The notes beneath the pieces were generated by a model. It did not search any database. It saw only the letters and a program-made list of their open reading frames with translations, and had not been told where the DNA came from. A stretch of 64,000 bases of DNA, taken from Planctomycetaceae bacterium. Its GTDB lineage: Bacteria > Planctomycetota > Planctomycetia > Pirellulales > Thermoguttaceae. Of the stretch, positions 18,482-26,580 are shown piece after piece (the first letter of the stretch is position 1; each line of letters opens with the position of its first letter). The stretch is taken from positions 1-64,000 of the forward strand of contig JAAYAY010000007.1 of assembly GCA_012719125.1 (NCBI GenBank), written 5' to 3'. The translations under genes and the position numbers were made by a program.

Positions 18482-19941
18482 AGGTAACCTCGTCTTCGCA
18501 GTTCGTTGCCGAATTCCTCAAATCGTTCCCGATAGAGCCCCGCCCGGCTGACATTTGGGAAAAACGACGTTTCGATATGGACCATTCTGTGAATTACCCG
18601 TTCGAGCGGTTCGCCCAGGACGCTCGACGCGACAAGCACGCCACTGCCGAATGCCGACTCAGCACGTTGGGGCCGATGAACGACACGCTCGGTCACGTCC
18701 GCCCGACACTGATTCCAAAGACCGCTCCGACTTCCCCCGCCAGTGGCATAAATCGCTCCTGCCGATTCTTCGGTGACTGCGTCCAACACCTCATAGCATA
18801 ATCGCTCAACCAGGGCGGTGCCCAACAAACAGGCCGCATATCGCTGGAGGCTGGAATCGGCCTCTCGGACAAAGAATCCCTCTGCCTGGCTGCGTACGAA
18901 CGGAAATCGCTCGCCCCGTCGTGCCAGGGGATAGGCGACCGGGGCAAACGGGATGAGGTCGGCCGCCCGTGCGTCCATGGCGACGAGGTCCGTATCGCCA
19001 AACCAGCGTCCGATCCATTCCGCACCCGTATTGCTCGCCGCCCCCGGTAACCAGCGTCCCCCAGGGAGTCTGTGGCTGTAGACCAAGCCCCCGGGGGCTA
19101 TCGATATTCTATCGCTCAAGCCCTTGAAAACCAGCGTCGTTCCCAAGCTTGTGTTGTAGTCGCCGGGCTTCTGCAACCCGGAGGCGAGACAGGCCGCCAC
19201 CCCGTCGGTCGTTCCCGCCATGACGGCCAGTCCGGCAGGCAACCCCGTCTGCTCGGCGGCGGTGGGCGAGATCCGGCCGATTCGGGTCCCCGGTTCGACC
19301 ACGGGCGGTAACCGATCGCCAATTCCCAGGTCGAGGTCGAGCCAGCCTGGCCAGCGATCTTCGAGCAGATCGTAGCCCGTCTTCAGGGCGTTGTTGAAGT
19401 CGGTCACGACCGGTTCGCCGGTCAAGCGGGTGACTACGAAGTCGGCCTGGTGAACGAAGCGGGCTGTGCGTTCGAACGTCTGGGGTTCGTTCTCCTGCAG
19501 GTAGAGAATCTTGGCCGCTGAGAAGGAAGCGTTGAACGAGTATCCACGCTTGGCGAGGAAATCCGAGGCCAGTTCGTTGAGCCTTTCGGCCTGGTCCGCT
19601 CCGCGAAGATCGTTGTACATCAAGGCCGGTCGGACGGGGCGCCCCGCGGCATCAAGAGCGGCCAGCGTCCCCGACGTGCCGTCGACGGCGACGCCCTGCA
19701 AGACGTCGGGCGAGGTGCCCGACTGTTTGAGTTGATCCGCCAGACGCCCCAGGGCCCGGCAAGCGGTCTGCCACCACATCTCCGGGTCCTGCTCGTGGTG
19801 CCCCTCCGGCAGGTGCTCCGGCGTGACCGGGAAATCGGCGGCTTGAGTCGCCGCGACCTCGCCGTCCATGGTGGCGGCCAGCGCCCGGACGCCCCCCGTA
19901 CCGACGTCGATTCCGATCACGAGAGGCGATCCGTTGGGCAT
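18478..19941 (-). CDS. FGGY-family carbohydrate kinase
   Basis: The 487-residue kinase phosphorylates a sugar or polyol with ATP. The N-terminal phosphate-1 motif is VIGIDVGTGGVRALA; others include GVAVDGTSGT, the sugar-binding AGTTDGVAACL, the second-domain GLVYSHRLPGG and the adenosine motif IYATGGGSRSGLWNQ. It resembles xylulokinase and ribulokinase, but substrate assignment by eye is unsafe. I prefer the ATG at 19941 (MPNGSPLVIG) over the in-frame GTG at 19965 because the actin-like strand then starts at the normal distance. It is coupled by TTGA to the phosphohexomutase. Confidence 0.88.
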   Translation of the reverse strand: MPNGSPLVIGIDVGTGGVRALAATMDGEVAATQAADFPVTPEHLPEGHHEQDPEMWWQTACRALGRLADQLKQSGTSPDVLQGVAVDGTSGTLAALDAAGRPVRPALMYNDLRGADQAERLNELASDFLAKRGYSFNASFSAAKILYLQENEPQTFERTARFVHQADFVVTRLTGEPVVTDFNNALKTGYDLLEDRWPGWLDLDLGIGDRLPPVVEPGTRIGRISPTAAEQTGLPAGLAVMAGTTDGVAACLASGLQKPGDYNTSLGTTLVFKGLSDRISIAPGGLVYSHRLPGGRWLPGAASNTGAEWIGRWFGDTDLVAMDARAADLIPFAPVAYPLARRGERFPFVRSQAEGFFVREADSSLQRYAACLLGTALVERLCYEVLDAVTEESAGAIYATGGGSRSGLWNQCRADVTERVVHRPQRAESAFGSGVLVASSVLGEPLERVIHRMVHIETSFFPNVSRAGLYRERFEEFGNELRRRGYL

Positions 19942-20039
19942 GCTGTTCACCGCCTGCGCAAACACGTGGGACGCGAATCTATTGCGCCACAGTCTAACGT
20001 GTTTCGTTGGCAGGCGGAAAGATCAACACCCTACGGCAC

Positions 20040-21848
20040 TCAGGAATCGGTATCGGGCTTTGCCTGTTCGCCCGGTGGAGGCAGGATGATCTCTGCTTGC
20101 GGCGGAACGACTGCGGGTTCGGGCACCGTGCCGCCGGCCATCTTGAGTAGTTCGGCCGCTAGAAGATCGCGGTTTTCCAGTGCGAACGCCTTGGCCAGGT
20201 CGTCGCGGGCGGCCTCCTTGTGGCCCAGGAAGAGGAAGTGATAACCTCGCAGGAAGTACGCGTGGGCCGCATCCGGGTTCTTGGCGATGTACTCGTCGAG
20301 CTTCGCCATTTGCGTCACATAGTCTTCGCCCCGATAGAACTCCTGGTAGTTCTCGACGACAAACCCCCACTGGCTGCGATCCAGCAGCGAGGCGGCCTGC
20401 TGAACGGCCGCGGCGGCCGAGGCGTAATCTTCCAGGGCGAAGAACGTCTGCGAGGCGAACAGGTGGAGCTTGCCGTTCTGGTTGTCTTCGACGATGGCAT
20501 GGTTGGAGAGCCGGGCCGCGTCGTCATAGCGGTGCTCTTGGAAGGCCCGTTCGGCCTGCAGTTGGAACTCTGCGGCATTTTCGGCGGCCGGAATCACCGC
20601 ACCGTTCTCGACCATGGGGGCCGTTACGGCCGGCGACGGTTCGACGGCCGCGCCCTCCACCACTTCCTCCACGACATACGGCACGGGCACGGTATACGGG
20701 ACATAGTAGGGCACGCTGTAGTAGTAGGGTTCGTAGTAAGTGTAGCTTGGGTAGTTGTAGAGGGACGAACCGAGGTAAATGCTGAAGGACGAGCCGCGAT
20801 AGCCGTAGCCGTAACGCCCGTAGGAGTAGTAACCCGGGTAGTGCGAATGGCGATCGAGCGTGCCATGCATGCGATAGTCGTGCCGCGGGGTGCCGTGGGG
20901 CGGACCGCGGTGATCGATGCCGCCGTGGAACGGGTTGCGATGGCTCGGACCGCCGAAGTGCCTGTCGCCGTGGTCGTCGCGATCATGGCGCGAGTCGCCG
21001 GGACCTCCTCTGCTGTGCCCATCACGATCATGGGGCGGGCCGATCGGAGGCTTGGGACCCGCAAGTGAGTCGGTTCGCGGCCTGAAGATTCCCACGGAGG
21101 GATTGATATCGGGGCGCGGCGCGTCCCTGAGCGGCGAGAGGGCCTTTCGCTCGGAAGGACCGTCGTGTTTGAGAGGCGGCAAGGTGCGACTGTTCGGTCC
21201 GGTAATCGACTTGCTCGGGGCAGCTATGCCGCGGGCCTCCAGCAGACTCTTGACCCGGGCCGAGACGTCGTTGCGATTAATTGTGGGAGGCTGGCTGCTT
21301 GGAGGAGGCGAGGTTCGCATCGAGGACGAACCGGCCGGAGTCCGGCTGCTTCGCGCCGAGAGCCGGCTCGTATCCTTGTCCGGCGACGGGATTCGGCTAC
21401 TGGGCGAAAACCGATCCAAGCTCTTCGACAGATCGAGAACTCGCGACGGGCTGCTCCCTTTGATAGAAGGAGTGCCGCCGCCCAGCGAAGGCGGGCCGCT
21501 GTTTCGGCTGACCGACGGTCCTCGCGATGGATCGCCCGCCGGCGAGCCAAACCTGCTGGCGGACCGGCTGGTTCCACTCGCGGCAGGCCCCCTGCTCAGG
21601 TTCGGCGAGGAAGGCCGATGGCTCGGAGCGTTCAATGCCGGACCTCCGCGGGAGGCGCCTGGCCCGCCACTCGATCCCCGGCTGAAGGACCGGCCCGAGT
21701 CGTGCGGTGAAGCATTGCCAGGCACTGTGCCCCGACCCTCACGACCGTGTCGCTGGGCGAAGCCGGGGGTCGCGATCACCGTCCAGGCAATGGCCAGCGC
21801 GATGGCCAGCGGCCAATTCAGCTTGCGTATTCTTGTTGTTCGTTCCAT
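20040..21848 (-). CDS. Secreted low-complexity protein with Tyr-rich belt and TPR-like end
   Basis: The 602-residue protein has a signal peptide (AIALAIAWTVIATPGFA-Q). About 230 residues of Ser/Pro/Arg/Gly-rich disordered sequence follow, then a His/Gly/Arg-rich stretch (HDRDGHSRGGPGDSRHDRDD), then a Tyr/Pro/Val belt (YSYGRYGYGYRG, YTYYEPYYYSVPYYVPY). A helical C-terminal third resembles tetratricopeptide repeats (AERAFQEHRYDDAARLSNHA). AGAGG about seven bases before the ATG at 21848 sets the start. Similar tyrosine-rich exported proteins are common in Pirellulales, with no known function; a surface or matrix role is inference. It is preceded by a possible promoter at 21967-21995. Confidence 0.75.
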   Translation of the reverse strand: MERTTRIRKLNWPLAIALAIAWTVIATPGFAQRHGREGRGTVPGNASPHDSGRSFSRGSSGGPGASRGGPALNAPSHRPSSPNLSRGPAASGTSRSASRFGSPAGDPSRGPSVSRNSGPPSLGGGTPSIKGSSPSRVLDLSKSLDRFSPSSRIPSPDKDTSRLSARSSRTPAGSSSMRTSPPPSSQPPTINRNDVSARVKSLLEARGIAAPSKSITGPNSRTLPPLKHDGPSERKALSPLRDAPRPDINPSVGIFRPRTDSLAGPKPPIGPPHDRDGHSRGGPGDSRHDRDDHGDRHFGGPSHRNPFHGGIDHRGPPHGTPRHDYRMHGTLDRHSHYPGYYSYGRYGYGYRGSSFSIYLGSSLYNYPSYTYYEPYYYSVPYYVPYTVPVPYVVEEVVEGAAVEPSPAVTAPMVENGAVIPAAENAAEFQLQAERAFQEHRYDDAARLSNHAIVEDNQNGKLHLFASQTFFALEDYASAAAAVQQAASLLDRSQWGFVVENYQEFYRGEDYVTQMAKLDEYIAKNPDAAHAYFLRGYHFLFLGHKEAARDDLAKAFALENRDLLAAELLKMAGGTVPEPAVVPPQAEIILPPPGEQAKPDTDS

Positions 21849-21966
21849 CGCAGGACCTCTGGCAAGGAAGGTGTGATCGTTCAACGGACGAAGGCCCCTC
21901 GATGGAGCCGGTCCTCCATTGAACATTTTACGCAAACCGTGGACCGAACAAACACGCGATTCCTGC

Positions 21967-21995
21967 AGTTTAATTGCTAACTCGTTGTTTTGCAA
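21967..21995 (-). promoter_or_regulatory. Possible promoter of the secreted Tyr-rich protein
   Basis: On the minus strand, TTGCAA and TAAACT are 17 bases apart (each four of six to consensus), about 119 bases before the ATG at 21848. The stretch is notably AT-rich for this window. Confidence 0.35.
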
Positions 21996-22093
21996 AGAGA
22001 TACGGCATATGGGAAGTCGTTCGCACGGGTTTGGCCCCGAACCCAGGATCGGGCCAGTGACATCCGATTGACGACACAGTGTCGCAGTTTCGA

Positions 22094-23428
22094 CTACCCA
22101 AGGTACTCCTTCGGGAACTTCCAGGGCTCCCGGTATTCCGGAACGGCCAGCCTGGCGGCCTCATCGTCGCCGACGATCGCGAGCGTCTTCGGATCGAACT
22201 TGATGGACCGCCCCAGGCGATAGGACAGATTACCCAGGACGAGCGGAATGTCGACCCGGCAGTGGTACTCGGGGGAGCAACTCGGCTGGGTTCCCGCCTT
22301 GATGCATTCGATCCACTCGAACTCGTGGCCGGGCGACGGGGCGATCGTGTCGTCGGCGCCGGGCAAGACATTCGGATCGAAATAGTCCCCTTCGGGCACA
22401 ACTTCGTGGTTGGTGTAGTTGGACCACAAAGTGCCCTTCGAGCCGAAGAAGTAGATGCCCAGGCGCCGAGCCGGCTTCCCGCTGCCGAAGTCATAGGCGA
22501 AGCTGTTGATCATCGACATCGACCAGGTGATCGTCAGGTTCGGATACTGGAACACCATCTCCTGGACGTCGGGAGCATCGCCGTCGTCGTCGATGATGTA
22601 GCGGCCGCCCGAGCAGGCGACCATGGTGGGGTAACCGGTTGCCAGGGCCCAGATCGGCAGATCGATGATGTGGGGCGCCATGCCGGGCGTCCAGCCGCCG
22701 CTGTAGGCCATGAAGGAACAGTGGTTGTAGGAGTTGGCCGCCAGCAGTGCGTTGTAGGGGCGCTGCGGGCCTGGGCCGAGCCACATGTTCCAGTCGAGCC
22801 CCTCCGGCACCATGGTGTCGGTCACCTTGCCGATGCCCTCCGGCCCCTGGTTCGTCACGTTGAACGTTCGGGCTACGCTCACCTCGCCGATATGCCCGGC
22901 GCGGATCTTCTCGACCACGCGGCGGTAGTTCTCGCCCGCGTGAATCTGGGTGCCGACCTGGCAGATTACGTTATGGCGTTTGACCGCGTTCTTCACGGCC
23001 AGACTCTCACCCAAGTGAAGCGTCATCGGCTTCTGCAGGTAAATGTGCTTGCCGGCCCGGGCGGCGTCGATGGCGACGAGGGCGTGCCAGTGGGGCGGCG
23101 TGGCGATGATCACCGCGTCGACCCCCTTGTCGGCCAACAATTCGCGGTAGTCGGTGTACTCCTTCGCCTGCGGGAACTGGGCAAGCACCGGCTTCCGCCG
23201 AACGTCCCACACGTCGCAGACGGCCGTCACCACCACGTCGGCGTGCTTGGCGCAGTTATTCAGATTCCCCCGGCCCATGCCGTTGGTGCCGATGATCCCG
23301 AGATGGATCTTGCCGTTGGGGCTCGACGTCGTTTCGGCCCCACCGGCTCGTGCCGAAACCATCGCCGCGGCCCCGACGGCCGCCGAAGTGCCCATAAAAC
23401 GCCGCCTTGAAACAGAAGTGTCGGACAT
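22094..23428 (-). CDS. TAT-exported Gfo/Idh/MocA family oxidoreductase
   Basis: The 444-residue NAD(P)-dependent oxidoreductase carries a twin-arginine signal (SRRRFMGTSAAVGAAAM), then a Rossmann fold (HLGIIGTNGMGRGN) and the family motif YLQKPMTLHLGE (the EKP/QKP lysine). The second alpha/beta domain follows. The family acts on sugars or cyclitols at C-OH positions; planctomycetes have many exported members that may make or process 3-keto sugars. Start at 23428 is chosen because AAAGGG lies nine bases before it; the ATG three codons upstream would overlap that site. It is not tightly linked to its neighbours. Confidence 0.9.
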   Translation of the reverse strand: MSDTSVSRRRFMGTSAAVGAAAMVSARAGGAETTSSPNGKIHLGIIGTNGMGRGNLNNCAKHADVVVTAVCDVWDVRRKPVLAQFPQAKEYTDYRELLADKGVDAVIIATPPHWHALVAIDAARAGKHIYLQKPMTLHLGESLAVKNAVKRHNVICQVGTQIHAGENYRRVVEKIRAGHIGEVSVARTFNVTNQGPEGIGKVTDTMVPEGLDWNMWLGPGPQRPYNALLAANSYNHCSFMAYSGGWTPGMAPHIIDLPIWALATGYPTMVACSGGRYIIDDDGDAPDVQEMVFQYPNLTITWSMSMINSFAYDFGSGKPARRLGIYFFGSKGTLWSNYTNHEVVPEGDYFDPNVLPGADDTIAPSPGHEFEWIECIKAGTQPSCSPEYHCRVDIPLVLGNLSYRLGRSIKFDPKTLAIVGDDEAARLAVPEYREPWKFPKEYLG

Positions 23429-23587
23429 GGCATTCATCCCTTTCAGCAAGAACCACGTGACGTGCGTTGTAGATCTTCCCGTTCTTCTGCAATTCCTTCT
23501 TGCTCGGCGCCTCCTCGACAAACCAGAGACAATGCTGACCGTCGCCGGTATGGTAGCCTATCGGCGGTGGCTCGGGCAAGCATCTTT

Positions 23588-23702
23588 GGAGTACGTGCGA
23601 CTTGTCGCCGCTTTCTTTCAGTGGGGCCGCTGGAGCAGGTGCCACGTTGCCCAAAGAAGGCGTCCCTGTTGAGGCAAAGCGACGACGAGTCATCCGCACT
23701 CC
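23588..23702. repeat. 115-base interspersed element, copy 1
   Basis: It begins GGAGTACGTGCGACTTGTCG and ends with GCACTCC; the ends are inverted relative to each other (GGAGT...ACTCC with GCGAC/GTCGC blocks). Copy 2 is at 25132-25245, about 85 percent identical by eye. On the minus strand its first bases supply the last codons and the TGA of the gene ending at 23690. Confidence 0.85.
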
Positions 23703-25039
23703 ATAGGTGGCAATCGCAATGCGTCTCGAATCTGCTGAGCTTCGAGGCGGAACTCGGAGGCGCGGTCGCGATGGCCGGACAATTCGAACGAGTCGGCGGC
23801 GTCCACGAGTGTGACAGCAAGGAATCTCTTACTATAAACGCTATTCATGCCCGATGCGACGCGGCGGGCAGAATCAATCGCCTTGGCCCACGACCGGGCG
23901 GCGCCATCGAAATCGCCTCGGAGACTCTCAAGACGTGCTTGGAGCTTCCAGCATTGGGCCAAGTCCGATTCCACCCCGCAGCGCGGCCCTGCGTCAAGAT
24001 CGCAAGATCGATTGGCGGATTCGAGCAGGTCGGTGGCCCGTTCCAGGTCTGCCGCCGCTGCTTCCCGATCGCCTGACGCAAGATGACAAGCGGCCTGGAT
24101 CCTCAGGGCTCTTGCACGGAATTGGGGGAGCGTCGGGCCGGTCTCCTCCAACGCACGGAAGATCTCCGGAAGCAACGCGCTGGCTGCAACGATGTCCTCG
24201 CGGCGCAGGTGATCATCGGCCTCCGCCAGCAAGGCCATCAACAGAATGACGCCATCGGCGTCACGGGCGGCCACGGTGGCGAGACGGCGATGTTCCACGC
24301 CTTTTTCTTCCCGTCCCAGGAGATGGTACAGGCCCGACAGATAGGAATGTGCCGAGTAGGTCCCGATCCCCGGTTCCTCCAACGCCAGACTCTGCAGATA
24401 CGCAACCTCCGCGCCGTGCCAGTCGGCCCTTCCCTCACATTCCTGGGCGATCACGGACATGGCAAGACTCGGAGCGGAGGCTTTCCCGATAACCGGTTCG
24501 AACAGGTTGACGATCTTCCGCGCGATGACGTTGGCCTTTGCCGTGCGAGAAGCATGAACGGCGTCGCTCCACTTTCTCGCCAGGCGTTCGTATTTCGCGT
24601 CGCGCGCCCGGACCTCGGTTTCGCCCTTCTCAAGGTGTTTCATGATCAGACCGTCCGGTACAGCCTCGACTCGCCAGTTCTCGATGCCGACTGGCGATTC
24701 CAGCGAGATCGTACCAAGGTAGTCAGATCTGCGCAGCCTTCGCCAGAGCGTGCGTGCCATGGAACGGACAAGCCCTCCGGCGGCCATTCTGCGAGCGGCC
24801 GAGAGGAAGAAGGGACGCCACTCGGCAGGCGGTGGAGTCAATGGATAGATTTCGCCGCGAATCTCAAGGGCAAGACAATCGTCGCCACGGTCGAGGCGGA
24901 AGTGGATGACGTCGGCAAGATCGTCGTTGGCACTTCGCAGCACGGCCGCCCAGAAAGTACGATACGACTGCCACCGGCCGTCCAGGTCGATCGGCTCCGT
25001 GTCGGAATTGAAATCGTCGAGAGTGAGTCGAACGCCCAT
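23690..25039 (-). CDS. Protein of unknown function with TPR-like C-terminal half
   Basis: I do not recognise the N-terminal 170 residues of this 449-residue protein (opening MGVRLTLDDFNSDTEPIDL; includes FRLDRGDDCLALEIRGEIY). From about residue 200 on it is helical, with paired Ala/Leu-rich helices such as GAEVAYLQSLALEEPGIGTY and EAAAADLERATDLLESA, resembling tetratricopeptide repeats. No signal peptide or membrane segment is seen. GGGGAAG about six bases before the ATG at 25039 fixes the start; the frame is open further upstream only through repeat sequence. The stop codon falls within the repeat at 23588-23702, so the original end may have been altered. A partial decayed copy lies upstream at 25252-25325. 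Confidence 0.7.
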   Translation of the reverse strand: MGVRLTLDDFNSDTEPIDLDGRWQSYRTFWAAVLRSANDDLADVIHFRLDRGDDCLALEIRGEIYPLTPPPAEWRPFFLSAARRMAAGGLVRSMARTLWRRLRRSDYLGTISLESPVGIENWRVEAVPDGLIMKHLEKGETEVRARDAKYERLARKWSDAVHASRTAKANVIARKIVNLFEPVIGKASAPSLAMSVIAQECEGRADWHGAEVAYLQSLALEEPGIGTYSAHSYLSGLYHLLGREEKGVEHRRLATVAARDADGVILLMALLAEADDHLRREDIVAASALLPEIFRALEETGPTLPQFRARALRIQAACHLASGDREAAAADLERATDLLESANRSCDLDAGPRCGVESDLAQCWKLQARLESLRGDFDGAARSWAKAIDSARRVASGMNSVYSKRFLAVTLVDAADSFELSGHRDRASEFRLEAQQIRDALRLPPMECG

Positions 25040-25131
25040 GATGAACTTCCCCGCGTCGCCGCCATGTGGTGACGGTGATCCTACCAGAAGGAGCCAGGCC
25101 GGACAAGCGTTTGACCCGAGGCGAAAGGCAT

Positions 25132-25245
25132 GGAGTACGTGCGACTTGTCGCCGCTTTCTTTCTGTGGGGCTGGTGGAGCAGGTGCGGCGTCGCCCAGAG
25201 AAGGCGTCCCCGCTGAAGAAAAGCGATGACATGTCATCGCACTCC
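25132..25245. repeat. 114-base interspersed element, copy 2
   Basis: Direct copy of 23588-23702 with scattered substitutions and a one-base length difference. It abuts the gene remnant at 25252-25325 with only six bases between, the same order (gene end, then element) as at copy 1. Confidence 0.85.
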
Positions 25246-25251
25246 AAAAGG

Positions 25252-25325
25252 GGCGGAGTCCATGGGTAGGTTTCACCGCGAATCTCAATAGCCAGGCAAT
25301 CGTCACCACGGTCGAGACGGAAGTG
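25252..25325 (-). pseudogene. Remnant of a tandem copy of the 23690-25039 gene
   Basis: These 74 bases match 24831-24904 inside the intact gene with about a dozen differences. They still translate as FRLDRGDDCLAIEIRGETY (against FRLDRGDDCLALEIRGEIY in the gene). Everything downstream of this piece is missing and is replaced by the 114-base element. I read this as a former tandem duplicate that lost most of its length; most differences are silent or conservative, so it was coding for some time. Confidence 0.75.
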
Positions 25326-25369
25326 AGCGCTGCGCGCAAAACAAGCCTCGGACGTCCATAGAAACCTTG

Positions 25370-25439
25370 GCGGACGGCACGGCGGAGCGTGCCTGCTACC
25401 TTGTCTGCGGACTGCACGGCGGAGCGTGCCTGCCACCTT
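25370..25439. repeat. Two tandem 33-base units, period 37
   Basis: Units 25370-25402 and 25407-25439 share ACGGCGGAGCGTGCCTGC and differ at only two positions. Each contains GGCACG / CGTGCC-type inverted bases. They lie just beyond the stop of the DapA-family gene at 25447. Confidence 0.8.
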
Positions 25440-25446
25440 TCTTGCC

Positions 25447-26454
25447 TCAGAACCGGCCTTGGGCCTGAAAGGTTTCGAGCACCGAGGCCACCACGCGGCC
25501 GATTTCTTTGGCCGACAGGGTTCCGACCGTGCCGCCGTCGCACTCCACGCCCGCGGCTGCGAAGAGGGTACAGAGTTGCGGTTCCAGTTCGGCCAGGGTC
25601 TTCTTGTGATCCTCCGAAAGCGGCTGGCGGGTGGGGCCCATCTTCAGGCCGCGAAGCTCGATGGCCACGCGGCAGGCTTCGGGGAAGTCGGCGCCGAACA
25701 AGAGCTTGTCGAAGATCTGGCGGACGAGGTACTGGAGCCGCCGGGCCTCTTCCACCTTGCCGGTCGTGGCCGCTTCATAGAGCTTCTTCGTCAGCTCCGG
25801 TGCGACGCCGCTGGTCACGTTCGTGCCGCCATCGGCGCCGATCATCAGCATCGGCATGAGCACGGCGTCCCAGCCGGTCATGAAACTGAAGTCGGGACGG
25901 TTCGGCCGGATCGCCTCGATCATCCGCATCATCTGGCCCACGTCGCCCGACGAGTCCTTGATCGCCACGATCCGCTCGCACTCTTCGCTAAGCCGCTGGA
26001 TGGTCGGCAGGTCGATGGGCGAAGCGAACATGGGGATGTTGTAGAGGGTCACGTCGACCGGCGTGTTGCGAGCGATTTCGCGAAAGTAGGCGTAGACGTT
26101 GTCGGGACTGAGGCGGTAGTAATAGGGGGACACAATGGCCACCGCACGGACACCCAGACCGTGGTAGTACTCGCAGGCGGCGATTGTCTCACGAACATTT
26201 GCCTCGGCGGCGCCGGCGAGAATGGGGACCCGTCCGGCCGCCTGGTCGACGATGATCTCGATGATCCGCCGCCGCTCTGCGGGAGTGAAGCGGGTGAACT
26301 CGCCGGTCGATCCGTTGGGATACAGCCCGTGGACGCCCCTTTCGATGAGCCAGTCGACGTAGGCTCGCAGGCCGCTCTCGTCGATCTTCCCTTCGTGGTC
26401 CAGGGGAACCATGTTGGGAGTAAAAATCCCTTGAAGCTTGGATGAAACGGCCAT
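25447..26454 (-). CDS. Dihydrodipicolinate synthase / N-acetylneuraminate lyase family aldolase
   Basis: A 335-residue class I aldolase of the DapA/NanA superfamily: a TIM barrel that condenses or cleaves pyruvate-type substrates through a lysine Schiff base. Visible motifs are [10 protein letters not shown] (the GSTGE carboxylate loop), LYNIPMF (catalytic Tyr) and VAIKDSSGD (Schiff-base Lys). Length is slightly above the usual 290-310 because of a C-terminal extension ([19 protein letters not shown] and on). The start at 26454 is preceded by AGGGA at short spacing. The neighbours do not reveal the substrate; lysine synthesis is less likely than sugar-acid catabolism in this setting, but that is inference. 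Confidence 0.88.
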   Translation of the reverse strand: MAVSSKLQGIFTPNMVPLDHEGKIDESGLRAYVDWLIERGVHGLYPNGSTGEFTRFTPAERRRIIEIIVDQAAGRVPILAGAAEANVRETIAACEYYHGLGVRAVAIVSPYYYRLSPDNVYAYFREIARNTPVDVTLYNIPMFASPIDLPTIQRLSEECERIVAIKDSSGDVGQMMRMIEAIRPNRPDFSFMTGWDAVLMPMLMIGADGGTNVTSGVAPELTKKLYEAATTGKVEEARRLQYLVRQIFDKLLFGADFPEACRVAIELRGLKMGPTRQPLSEDHKKTLAELEPQLCTLFAAAGVECDGGTVGTLSAKEIGRVVASVLETFQAQGRF

Positions 26455-26580
26455 TTTTCCCTGGTCCTCACTCCGCGACGATGCTCGGGTTACAATGGAA
26501 CTTCGCGAGTACACTCCTGTGCCAAGAGAACAAGTTTAGCCTCCGGCGGACAAGTTGCCAAATCGGCTGCGAACGATGGA

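Larger units (their letters stand above)
25040..25446. other. 407-base repeat-rich intergenic region
   Basis: Between two minus-strand genes this stretch holds the second 114-base element (25132-25245), a 74-base degenerate copy of part of the neighbouring gene (25252-25325), and two tandem 33-base units (25370-25439). No intact gene is present. Confidence 0.8.
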
